A stretch of 64,000 nt of DNA from Pseudomonas lundensis (GCF_001042985.1 NZ_JYKY01000004.1:1-64000); one strand, 5' to 3'; counted from the stretch's first letter, positions 1 through 6,587 are shown. The notes: generated from the sequence alone by a model not told the origin. Numbers and translations are program-made.

Positions 1-81
1 TCGCAGCGTCTGTCGTTGAAAGAGCATCACCATAATGGTGACGCGCTCCTCGGTACTCAGGTGGTTGTATTGGGTAGACAT
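1..81 (-). mobile_element. IS30-type transposase, N-terminal fragment at window edge
   Basis: Read on the minus strand, an ATG at 81 opens a frame of 27 codons that runs off the left edge. It begins MSTQYNHLSTEERVTIMVML, a helix-turn-helix opening of the kind that starts IS30-family transposases (LSTEER followed by an IxxML helix). Only the DNA-binding start is visible; the DDE catalytic part would lie to the left of the window. The insertion-sequence end should lie just right of the start codon, roughly 105-135, but the outer repeat cannot be confirmed without the other end. Family assignment is moderate because only 27 residues can be read. Confidence 0.6.
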
Positions 82-82
82 G

Positions 83-106
83 GCAACACCTTACATGAGG
101 TGTTGC
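83..106. repeat. 9-bp inverted repeat next to the transposase start
   Basis: GCAACACCT (83-91) and AGGTGTTGC (98-106) are perfect inverted arms with a 6-base loop. The repeat sits directly before the transposase start codon, so it may be part of the insertion-sequence end or an operator/hairpin controlling transposase expression. Which of these applies cannot be told from one end. Confidence 0.6.
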
Positions 107-112
107 ACTTGC

Positions 113-388
113 TCCTTGAGACCGCCCTCTTCTGAGAATATTGAAAGATTTTTGAAAGATTACGAAGTGCACAAGAAGTGTCATATTGCTACGGTGAACA
201 CGAAAGGGAAGCTTGTTAGCCATCTAATAACTTCTGGCGTAATTGTCATTCATGCCTGGGAGATCGATGAAAACGACCAGGAGATTTCGGCAATTCAGCC
301 TGAGGACGATATCTTTGTGCCGGCAGGCGTGGAAAACGCTCCAATCAGCCGTGCGCTGGCGAAGATTCGTTCATTTGAGACCCGGTAA
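113..388 (+). pseudogene. 3' remnant of an unknown gene, cut by the insertion sequence
   Basis: An open frame without a convincing start runs into a TAA at 386-388. From about residue ENIERFLKDY the translation looks like real protein, with a charged stretch EIDENDQEI and the end IRSFETR. Base composition is lower in GC than the core genes. The frame enters from the insertion-sequence side with no ribosome site, so it is best read as the C-terminal remnant of a gene interrupted by the element. The family was not recognised. A six-base-pair hairpin (CACACT/AGTGTG, 397-411) follows the stop. Confidence 0.4.
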
Positions 389-389
389 A

Positions 390-807
390 GGTTGGTCACA
401 CTTTGAGTGTGGGGCGGGGTGTCTTCTAGGGCGACGACGTATTTGGCTGCCCCTCCAATCTCTAATTGGGGCCTAGCCAAGCGTGAAACCAGCGCAGGTA
501 AGACTAGGGGCGTTCAGCAGGAAGGGCTGCCCCGCTACCGAGATATCCTACGTCGATGGGTGCGGCAGCGACCTAGTCGAGCCACGTCTACCCGGCCAAC
601 CTAGCGCTGCAGAGACCTGGGCGACTACCATGCATTTTTGGAAGCTGCCAGGCCAAAAACCCTCACTAGGGATAGACACCCAACTCACACGTTGTGTACT
701 ATGAGGGTGTAGGCGCTTGGGCTTAATCGTCAGCAGGTTAAGAGCACCACTGAAGATCCAAGGGCAATGAAGTACGTGAAAAGGCCACCCCTAAAGGGTG
801 GCCTTTT
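390..807 (+). ncRNA. Candidate structured non-coding RNA ending in a terminator
   Basis: This stretch has no plausible gene but is dense in local pairing: CC-bulge-CCAAT/ATTGG-GG (452-471), GGGGC..AGC/GCT GCCCC (507-533), ACCCTCA/TGAGGGT (659-665 with 702-708) enclosing ACAC-GTT-GTGT (687-697), and CTTAA/TTAAG (722-726 with 738-742). It carries six CTAG tetramers (426, 473, 504, 573, 601, 666) in 244 bases, while CTAG is rare in Pseudomonas coding DNA and absent from the neighbouring 1-kb gene; clusters of CTAG are typical of structured RNA. It ends in the perfect hairpin at 779-807. Plus-strand orientation is inferred from that terminator. Promoter and 5' end are not identified. Confidence 0.4.
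779..807. terminator. Rho-independent terminator, probably bidirectional
   Basis: AAAAGGCCACCC (779-790) pairs perfectly with GGGTGGCCTTTT (796-807) across a five-base loop. The 12-bp stem has T runs on both sides, so it can stop transcripts from the structured region on the plus strand and, 220 bases beyond its stop codon, the HEPN gene on the minus strand. Confidence 0.85.
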
Positions 808-827
808 CCTTTCTCAGCTATCAAGAA

Positions 828-883
828 AAGCCAAGGCTACCGCTGCGTCAGCGCTGACGCGTGAAGCTCCACTCTTTTGGCTT
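828..883. repeat. Nested inverted repeats around a 16-bp perfect palindrome
   Basis: GCGTCAGCGCTGACGC at 845-860 is a perfect palindrome. It lies inside a second pair of arms, AAGCCAA (828-834) and TTGGCTT (877-883). The arrangement lies between the terminator and the 3' end of the HEPN gene. It could be a protein-binding dyad or a hairpin in the HEPN transcript's 3' region; the sequence does not decide. Confidence 0.5.
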
Positions 884-953
884 CAAACCACCGCCTGCAG
901 TGCATTTCTCCCTGCCGCCCCATTCTCGGTTCAAGCACCCAGATTCGATCCTG

Positions 954-980
954 GCGGTTGTTCTGTGTGCGGTTGTTCTG
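954..980 (+). repeat. Two direct copies of GCGGTTGTTCTG
   Basis: GCGGTTGTTCTG occurs at 954-965 and 969-980, separated by TGT, a 15-base period. Only two units are present. The rest of 884-1024 holds nothing else recognisable. Confidence 0.6.
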
Positions 981-1024
981 GGGGGGGCGGTGAGTAAGCA
1001 GGACGGCCACACGCCTGTGAGGCC

Positions 1025-2005
1025 TCAGTGAGTGGGATAGAAATTTCCAATCACTTTTTGCTGGTGCGAGATCTGGATTGGTTTGCCACCCTTGAGTACC
1101 AGTTTCATGCCCCAGGATTTGGTCATGCTGCTGAGCTTGACGTCCGAGTGGGTGTACCCGCGCTTGAAGCCGTCCAAGGCCTCCTGGGTCATCAGGTACA
1201 AGGTCTTTTGATGAAATTCTGACTGAACATGGTCACTGGCTCTGTCGCTCGAAAGCCAATGGAGCGTCTGGGTGATTCGGCGATAGAGCATGTTCAGTCT
1301 GGCCAGCACTTCGACCTCAGTAGTGGGCGCCGGATACTCGACATTGACCGTTACCCCCTTGGCTTCTTTCTTCTCTTCTTTGATGTCCGGGATTTTCCAC
1401 AGCGGCTCGAAATGGGCGACCCGGTTGCGCAGCGACCTGACGGTCTCAAGGCGGGCGTAGACGGTGCCTACGTTCGTCTTGTTGTTCCAGTGACCAGCGT
1501 TACTCGCGTAGCGATGGTGAGGAAAGATCGTCGGGATGATCGTGTCCCAAGACAGGTTGAGATCCAGCAGTGGTGCCCAGAAGCCGAACGTCATATTCGC
1601 AATCACTTGATTGGGGCTGACCGGGTGGAGTTTCGGGGTGTAGGTGTGTCGCTTTTGAGCCTTGTTCCAGTACCTGTCGTGAGTGACGGCCTGCACCTTC
1701 TCCCAGCTTTTGCCGCTCAATCTCAATACTTCGTACCAATTGTTGGCATCAGCGCTGCCGATGATTCTGGAAGAATGCTGGGCCATCGCATACTGGCTAA
1801 GAGCGAGGTGGAAGCGATTTCTCAACGCTACTTCGACGATGCCTGTTAAGCGCATGAAATTCGTGGATAGAACCTCGTTCCAGCAATACAGGCCGTACAG
1901 TTCTGAGTCGGACGCCGGGATGAAAAAACGTCTGTAGGAGGACAGCCTGGCAGCTGAAATGGAATCCAGCGAGCTGAGTAGGTTGAACGGCGTCGGGTTG
2001 TACAT
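1025..2005 (-). CDS. Abi-like HEPN-domain protein (putative abortive-infection RNase)
   Basis: The 326-residue product matches the Abi-like (AbiD/AbiF-related) family by its layout: LYxWN near residue 40, VEVALRNRF near 58, the conserved NMTFGFWAPLL near 137, and the HEPN motif R193-NRVA-H198 followed by FEPLW. HEPN proteins of this kind are metal-independent RNases that cut RNA to stop phage growth or act as toxins. The ATG at 2005 is preferred over the GTG at 2017 because GGAAG lies seven bases upstream of it. No protein antitoxin gene is adjacent; structured DNA lies on both sides. Function in defence is inferred from family and island location. Confidence 0.75.
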   Translation of the reverse strand: MYNPTPFNLLSSLDSISAARLSSYRRFFIPASDSELYGLYCWNEVLSTNFMRLTGIVEVALRNRFHLALSQYAMAQHSSRIIGSADANNWYEVLRLSGKSWEKVQAVTHDRYWNKAQKRHTYTPKLHPVSPNQVIANMTFGFWAPLLDLNLSWDTIIPTIFPHHRYASNAGHWNNKTNVGTVYARLETVRSLRNRVAHFEPLWKIPDIKEEKKEAKGVTVNVEYPAPTTEVEVLARLNMLYRRITQTLHWLSSDRASDHVQSEFHQKTLYLMTQEALDGFKRGYTHSDVKLSSMTKSWGMKLVLKGGKPIQISHQQKVIGNFYPTH

Positions 2006-2451
2006 GGTTGCTTCCACTGCGGTTTCAGCGCGAGCTTAGCCGGCGTGCATTGCGTTGAGCGCCGGTGGTTGGCCGATAGGATGACTTGGCTATGGGTTTA
2101 AATGGCGCTTCAATATCATATCATCGCTGGTGATGTGGGTTGGGCGGCTGTGAAACGGGGCCTCTCAAGTCGAGACCCTAAGCCCGGAGGACTCCATTAG
2201 TGCGACACACCATCGTCCGCTCACCGCGAATGCGCGGACGTCGCCTGCCTTGCGAATCGACCACCGTTAGGGTCTGAGGTCGGCCAGGGAGATCGGCCAG
2301 AGGCAAGCTGATCAAACCAGGAATGACCAGGCTCACGCCTGGCCTTGCGTCATCATCTCCACCCCTTGCCGGACAGGTATCACACACATGCGAGCCCTTG
2401 GTGATCGACGACTGGGCGCTTTTTTAGCGTGAGAAGCCTCAACTGTCTGTC
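2006..2451. other. 446-bp divergent gap with strong inverted repeats
   Basis: The gap between the HEPN gene and the sce7726-type gene contains CCGGCG/CGCCGG (2040-2045, 2060-2065), AGACCCTAA/TTAGGGTCT (2173-2181 with 2267-2275), which encloses CCGCG-AATG-CGCGG (2224-2237), and CCAGGC-TCAC-GCCTGG (2327-2342) bracketed by GCAAG/CTTGC (2303-2307, 2344-2348). A 69-codon minus-strand frame (2178-2387, GTG start) overlaps most of this but has no recognised family. The pairing suggests a structured RNA or multiple operators. It lies where an RNA partner of the HEPN gene, or the control region for both flanking genes, would be expected. Confidence 0.45.
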
Positions 2452-2457
2452 TATAAT
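2452..2457 (+). promoter_or_regulatory. Consensus -10 box only six bases before a start codon
   Basis: TATAAT at 2452-2457 is followed by CCGCGC and then the ATG at 2464. Transcription seven bases after the box would begin at or beside the start codon, so the sce7726-type gene may have a leaderless mRNA. There is no Shine-Dalgarno sequence and no clear -35 box. Confidence 0.5.
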
Positions 2458-2463
2458 CCGCGC

Positions 2464-3009
2464 ATGTTGAATCCTACCGAAATCCGCCCAATCCTCAAGC
2501 AGTGGGTCGCGAAAGCGATGTCCCATGAAGAGAGTGACGTCTTCATCGAGGAGCTGTGCTTCATCGATAAGGCCAGACGCGCCGATCTCGTTCATGCCAA
2601 CGGCAAGCTGACCGCTTTCGAAATCAAGTCCCATGCTGACACGTTGACTCGCTGGGAGGGCCAGCAGCAGGCCTATATGGCGTGCTTTGACGAAGTCTGG
2701 CTATGCTGCCATTCAAAGCACTTGGTGAAGGCTCTTGAGTCATGTCTGCCGCATGTTGGCGTACTCGTCGTCGATGACTATTCCGGCATGGCGATGATTC
2801 GAAAGGCGAAGCCCAACAAGCTCCAGGATAAATTCCACCTTACGGGATTTTTGTGGCGTAGTGAGTTGGATGCACTCGCTAACCAGCATGGGGTGCCAAC
2901 GAAAAGTCGCGACCTCATAAAAGAAGTGCGCCGCCAGCTCAGCGACGCCCTTCCCATGAATGTGATCAGGTCACATGTATTGGTCAGCCTGAAACAACGT
3001 TATCGTTAG
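2464..3009 (+). CDS. sce7726 family protein (PD-(D/E)xK nuclease-like)
   Basis: The 181-residue product resembles the sce7726 family, small proteins often found beside sce7725/Beta_protein genes in accessory DNA. The N-terminal EIRPILKQW helix is followed by E29/E30, D41 in RRADLV and E53-I-K55, a spacing that fits a PD-(D/E)xK nuclease core. A C-terminal helical part (about 120-181) would bind a partner or DNA. It converges on the Beta_protein gene, and the two stop codons overlap in the four bases TTAG at 3006-3009. Nuclease activity and a defence role are inferred. Confidence 0.7.
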   Translation: MLNPTEIRPILKQWVAKAMSHEESDVFIEELCFIDKARRADLVHANGKLTAFEIKSHADTLTRWEGQQQAYMACFDEVWLCCHSKHLVKALESCLPHVGVLVVDDYSGMAMIRKAKPNKLQDKFHLTGFLWRSELDALANQHGVPTKSRDLIKEVRRQLSDALPMNVIRSHVLVSLKQRYR

Positions 3010-4070
3010 AGTAAGTCATCGGCGTCGAGGTCATCGAAGCCGTCAGTATCTACGATGGACTGGATCATGGCGCAGATATGCTGATTGATCCTGTATCCAT
3101 TCCATGTTCCGTTGTTCCCGTAGCCGGTAGATGTGGCGACAATTCTGCTGTACTCACGAGTGGCCCAGCAGAAGTCGTCGCCGTGATAACCCGGTAAGCC
3201 TCTGATCTCTTGGGCGATTTCAATGTATCGCACAAATTCCTTATCCGAGCCTTTGCGTCGCTGCCACCATTCCGTTGGGGTGTAATAGCAGGCGAAAGGA
3301 AGTACAGGCATGCCTCGTATGTATTCCATTGAGGCGGTTGGGTTGGTGGCCGCATAATCCCCGTAGACGATATCTGACTCTATGCCGGTGGTGTCGACCC
3401 TTCCTTGCCATGCAACGTCGTAACAGGCGGAGGAACGGGAGGTATTTGAGGCTGGCTTATCGATAGGAAAGGAGGTGCTCATCAGAACCAGATTCCGTAT
3501 CTGATAGCTGTTGAGTTGGCGCAGGGATACATTGAAATCCGACCCTGAGGCAGTATTGGCCGGAGTTGTGGCGCCGAAGTCCAAAATCACCGTCGCAGTG
3601 TCCGGGCTGTCAAGAGCATCCAGGATTGATAGCAATCTGTTCCACGAAGTCGCGGTGGGGTTTTCCGGACAGGTAACCCTGATGGCTATATGTGGGAAAT
3701 CGCCCTGAAGAGCGAGAGCACTTTGGATGACTGCTCGTTGAGGGTCGTCATCAACCCAGGAGACCACCGGTATAACGTTCTGGTTGATGCCTGCCACATC
3801 GGAGAAGAAGCGCCGTTTGTTCTCAAACGCGCCATGAGGATTGTGCAGGTCATTGGTAGTAATGAATTCTTCACCAACGTCCTTCGTTATTCTTGAAGCG
3901 TCTAGGAAAAAAGGATGCTCAGTCCAACTCGCTAGGAATGTTTGAAGGTGTCTGTCGTCGTCACCTCGCATGTCCAACAGCGGAGCCACGACTTCCCGCC
4001 TGTGGTCTTCCAGATTTATCAGCGCCTTAACGTCATTCTGACCAACTCGTAAACAAGCCACGTACTGCAT
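3006..4070 (-). CDS. Beta_protein (sce7725-like) family protein
   Basis: The 354-residue product begins MQYVACLRVGQNDVKALINL and has the pattern of the Beta family named after a phage T4 protein: an N-terminal YxxxLrxxqnEl-like opening, a ..VIPVVSW.. strand, an LDFGA strand and a C-terminal RGxP..W segment (about residues 300-330). The start at 4070 follows AAGGAG at six bases, a strong ribosome site; the frame stays open upstream but overlaps the preceding gene. It is last in a minus-strand operon with the cysteine-rich and 352-aa genes, and its usual partner, sce7726, converges on it. The biochemical role of the family is unknown. Confidence 0.7.
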   Translation of the reverse strand: MQYVACLRVGQNDVKALINLEDHRREVVAPLLDMRGDDDRHLQTFLASWTEHPFFLDASRITKDVGEEFITTNDLHNPHGAFENKRRFFSDVAGINQNVIPVVSWVDDDPQRAVIQSALALQGDFPHIAIRVTCPENPTATSWNRLLSILDALDSPDTATVILDFGATTPANTASGSDFNVSLRQLNSYQIRNLVLMSTSFPIDKPASNTSRSSACYDVAWQGRVDTTGIESDIVYGDYAATNPTASMEYIRGMPVLPFACYYTPTEWWQRRKGSDKEFVRYIEIAQEIRGLPGYHGDDFCWATREYSRIVATSTGYGNNGTWNGYRINQHICAMIQSIVDTDGFDDLDADDLL

Positions 4071-4328
4071 CTTGCACTCCTTGCATGGTGTGAAAACCGG
4101 TTTCGCCGTAATGCTGAAGGCATGGCGAGTCACAGGCCCCGGCAATCAGCGAGCGTCGACATACGGAACATGTCGGTTTTGCCCACTGCCACTGGCCGAC
4201 GTCATGCTCCCAGTGAGACGGCAGGTCGAGATTGGTACGATAGCACTTGGCCACTCAATAGAAGCCTTAATGCGTTGTTTTTCGGATATGGGGTGCGCGT
4301 ATGTCCGATTAGTCTGTGGGTTACTCAT
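4033..4328 (-). pseudogene. Small cysteine-rich (zinc-ribbon-like) protein, apparent frameshift
   Basis: An ATG at 4328 overlaps the stop of the upstream gene in the eight bases ATGAGTAA, the usual sign of coupled translation. That frame reads sensibly for 26 codons to SIEW, then continues into composition unlike protein. From 4254 a second frame reads AKCYRTNLDLPSHWEHDVGQ and contains CSVC...CDSPC, a likely zinc-binding pair. One extra G near 4251 would join the two into a 98-residue protein of exact triplet length. Otherwise the second frame could start at GTG 4254, which directly follows a TGA. The end overlaps the Beta_protein start by 38 bases. Family not named; real mutation, sequencing error or programmed shift remain open. 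Confidence 0.5.
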
Positions 4329-5379
4329 AATGGAGTTCACCAAACAGTCCGATCATGAGGTCACCATCCAGGATCTCAAAAGGGAGGGTGACATACTGGT
4401 CAGGGTGCCGGGGCAGCGCCTTACCATCGTGCGGTGCATTCTTCGTGTGCCCTTGAACCTTTTCTCCGTTCTCCTTGATATAGGGGAGCACGACGATGCG
4501 GCCATGGTTCTTGGATAGGATCGTGCCCTCGTGCCACAAAGTGTTCCCCTCTTCGCTGCTGGACTCGCCACCCGTGTTTTTCAGCACCCACCGTGGCACC
4601 CCGTCGTCCTCATACCAGAACACGAAGCCACCACAGACCAGTACCCTCTGGCCGCGCATCCTCGCCTCTGCGAGCATTTGCTTGACGCTTGCTAATTGCA
4701 GCAGCTGGTTCGCTCGGGGGAGTAAAAGTGCGCGTATCTGCGCTTTGGTTCTTCCCCAGTGGTCGGCTCCCGAAAGACCAAACCCTTTGGCTGTCACTTC
4801 GCGCAGACAGATCTGCGAGCGTTTGGGAGGCAGGGCTCCGATCTGCTCCCATGTCTGATCATCGACACGGCGAAGGCACGTGTTGAATCTCGGCAAGGCA
4901 ACTATTTCTAGATAAGGCGCACGCTTAAGTTCCTCGTGGAGCGGTTGCCGCAAGCTCTCCATCGTATTGTGCAATTTCAGCTCTTGCGCGGAGAGCCGGG
5001 GCAGATGGGCGTTCCGCTTGATTGCCTCGCGCTCCATGAGCTCCTCTTCTCCCTGGATGCGGCGCGCCGCCGTCAGTGCTTTCTCGACTTTCAGGGTGGT
5101 TGAGTTTTGAAGCACAGGATCCGGTACCGCCTGAGCCACCAGTTCATTGGTGCGGCTGTTGAATTCGTCTGCAGCTTCCATGGCCTCCTCGTAGGAGGTG
5201 AAAACAGCCGCCCTCGCATGGCCACTGCCGTTATCGTAGAAGTAACGCTTCCAGGACAGTTGGGACTCGGGAAAAAGCTTGAGTGCCCGCAGTTGCCACG
5301 TCCATCCGATCCCGAATTGTCGGAATGGAAGCACGGCCAGGGTGGGCCTTGAGTGGTATGGCATCTGATCTAGGCGCAT
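4321..5379 (-). CDS. Hypothetical protein, first gene of the island operon
   Basis: The 352-residue product was not recognised. The start ATG at 5379 is preceded by GGGAGA. An N-terminal part (about 1-75) includes SWKRYFYD and an FTSYEEAMEAADEF segment like repeat domains of phage or integrase-like proteins. A charged middle (about 80-150) is followed by a C-terminal part rich in aromatic residues, VCGGFVFWYEDDGVPRWVLK and LWHEGTILSKNHGRI, ending GLFGELHYE. There is no signal peptide or membrane segment. It heads the operon with the cysteine-rich and Beta_protein genes, so a shared role in the same accessory system is likely. Confidence 0.55.
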   Translation of the reverse strand: MRLDQMPYHSRPTLAVLPFRQFGIGWTWQLRALKLFPESQLSWKRYFYDNGSGHARAAVFTSYEEAMEAADEFNSRTNELVAQAVPDPVLQNSTTLKVEKALTAARRIQGEEELMEREAIKRNAHLPRLSAQELKLHNTMESLRQPLHEELKRAPYLEIVALPRFNTCLRRVDDQTWEQIGALPPKRSQICLREVTAKGFGLSGADHWGRTKAQIRALLLPRANQLLQLASVKQMLAEARMRGQRVLVCGGFVFWYEDDGVPRWVLKNTGGESSSEEGNTLWHEGTILSKNHGRIVVLPYIKENGEKVQGHTKNAPHDGKALPRHPDQYVTLPFEILDGDLMIGLFGELHYE

Positions 5380-5581
5380 CAATTCTCCCTGCTGTTTGCG
5401 TCATAGCGGCTGCGGAAGTGCTGAAGTTGTTCCTAGGGCGATTGATTCCCCCGACACCATGGATAGCACATTGCCAGAATGAGTCAATTTCTTGGCTACA
5501 GGCCACGTATTTCGGGCCTTCAGGAGAAAGGGGGCTGCGGGCGGGACTTTAAAAAACTGATGGTTTATCCAGTGTCGGGGG

Positions 5582-5610
5582 TTGCACAGGTAATGTGCAA
5601 ACGCTATAAT
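5582..5610 (+). promoter_or_regulatory. Strong sigma-70 promoter with overlapping inverted repeat, facing thyA remnant
   Basis: TTGCAC (5582-5587), a 17-base spacer and TATAAT (5605-5610) form a near-consensus promoter. TTGCACA/TGTGCAA (5582-5588, 5594-5600) is a perfect inverted repeat across the -35 box, and ATGTGC recurs at 5593-5598, inverted at 5611-5616, and at 5654-5659. These repeated sites suggest a dedicated regulator or arm-type binding sites near the island end. Transcription would run into the thyA remnant about 60 bases downstream. The rest of 5380-5673 shows no gene. Confidence 0.7.
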
Positions 5611-5682
5611 GCACATATACAAAGTTGCTTGGAAGGCATTACAAGTCAGCGTAATGTGCGGTAAAGGTGGGGGGTGAAGCTA

Positions 5683-5997
5683 ATGGGCACGCCGTTCAAC
5701 CTGACGGAAGGCGCCGCCTTACTGAGCCTGATCGGCCGCCTGACCGGCTATACGCCGCGCTGGTTCACCTACTTCATTGGCGATGCCCACGTGTATGAAA
5801 ACCACCTGGACATGCTCAACGAACAACTGACCCGCGAGCCGTTCCCGATGCCCAAACTGGTGATTTCGGAACGCGTGCCCGAGTTTGCCAAGACGGGCGT
5901 GTACCAGCCTGAATGGCTGGAGCTGATCGAGCCGAGCGACTTCAGCCTCGAAGGCTATCAGCACCATGCGCCCATGACCGCGCCGATGGCGGTTTAA
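5683..5997 (+). pseudogene. thyA: thyA 3' remnant (C-terminal third of thymidylate synthase)
   Basis: From [20 protein letters not shown] to the end EGYQHH..MTAPMAV, these 104 codons are the C-terminal part of a Pseudomonas-type thymidylate synthase of about 320 residues, which methylates dUMP to dTMP with methylene-tetrahydrofolate. [10 protein letters not shown] and the dUMP-binding segment are present; the catalytic cysteine and N-terminal two-thirds are missing. Similarity starts abruptly at the glycine of the conserved GTPFN block, and to the left is unrelated island DNA. A GTG (5674) or ATG (5683) after AAAGGTGGGG could start translation of the fragment. The remnant has no stops or shifts, which points to a recent event. 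Gene order (folA 12 kb downstream) fits the native thyA locus. Confidence 0.85.
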
Positions 5998-6051
5998 TCC
6001 GTTCTGCCCCACGTGGCGGCCGCAACCGGTGGCAGTCACGCGGGGGTTGTT

Positions 6052-6501
6052 TCAGTGCCCGTGGCTTCTGCCCACATGGCTGAGCTCGCCTTCCGGCGCA
6101 CTCACGGCGCCACTGACTTCCAGCTGCTGCAAAATCCCGCAAGGTTCACCCTCAGGCCCTTCGCTGCAACGTTGGCGCAGGTCGAGCAGTTGTGTCTGCA
6201 AGGCGAGCAACCCGTCAATACGTGTCTTGACGTGATGAATGTGCTCGTCAATCAGCGCGTTGACGCTTTCGCATTGACCCTGCGGGCTGTCGCGCAGGTT
6301 CAGCAAGCTGCGGATCTCTTCAAGGGTCATGTCCAGGCTGCGGCAATTGCGGATAAACGTGAGTCGCTCAACGTGTGTCTGGGTGTACAACCGATAATTA
6401 CCCTCACTGCGCGCCGGCTCCGGCAGCAGCCCTTCGCGCTCGTAATAACGGATAGTTTCGACCTGACAGTCGGTCAATTTCGCCAGTTCCCCGATTTTCA
6501 T
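6052..6501 (-). CDS. cadR: Cd(II)/Pb(II)-responsive MerR-family regulator
   Basis: A 149-residue MerR-family activator. The N-terminal winged helix reads MKIGELAKLTDCQVETIRYY, followed by the dimerisation coiled coil and the metal-binding loop with C at CESVN and CSEGPEGEPCG; the histidine-rich tail HVGRSHGH is typical of CadR. The start at 6501 is chosen because it gives the family N terminus; the frame is open further upstream. It is divergent from cadA and shares the 23-bp dyad between them. With cadmium it would untwist the cadA promoter and switch on efflux. Confidence 0.93.
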   Translation of the reverse strand: MKIGELAKLTDCQVETIRYYEREGLLPEPARSEGNYRLYTQTHVERLTFIRNCRSLDMTLEEIRSLLNLRDSPQGQCESVNALIDEHIHHVKTRIDGLLALQTQLLDLRQRCSEGPEGEPCGILQQLEVSGAVSAPEGELSHVGRSHGH

Positions 6502-6524
6502 TACGCCTCTCTCCGAAAGGTTGC

Positions 6525-6555
6525 TTGACCCTATAGTGGCTACAGGGTCTTTACT
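6525..6555 (+). promoter_or_regulatory. CadR-type operator and cadA promoter with 19-bp spacer
   Basis: TTGACC (6525-6530) and TTTACT (6550-6555) are separated by 19 bases, the over-long spacing seen at MerR-family promoters. The spacer holds the dyad 6527-6549, with arms GACCCTATAG and CTACAGGGTC around TGG. The layout predicts activation of cadA by CadR bound between the two boxes. Confidence 0.9.
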
Positions 6556-6587
6556 TGGCAACAAGCACCTTTTCTGGACGCACCCTG

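Noticed and set aside
930..965. tRNA-like GGTTCAAGC..GATTCGATCC string
   Set aside because: No acceptor stem, anticodon arm or other cloverleaf parts can be built around it.
954..980. Two spaced direct repeats considered as a CRISPR start
   Set aside because: Only two 12-base units with a three-base gap and no cas genes.
2178..2387. 69-codon minus-strand frame starting at GTG in the HEPN/sce7726 gap
   Set aside because: No recognised family, no good ribosome site, and it overlaps strong inverted repeats; kept only as an alternative reading of that gap.
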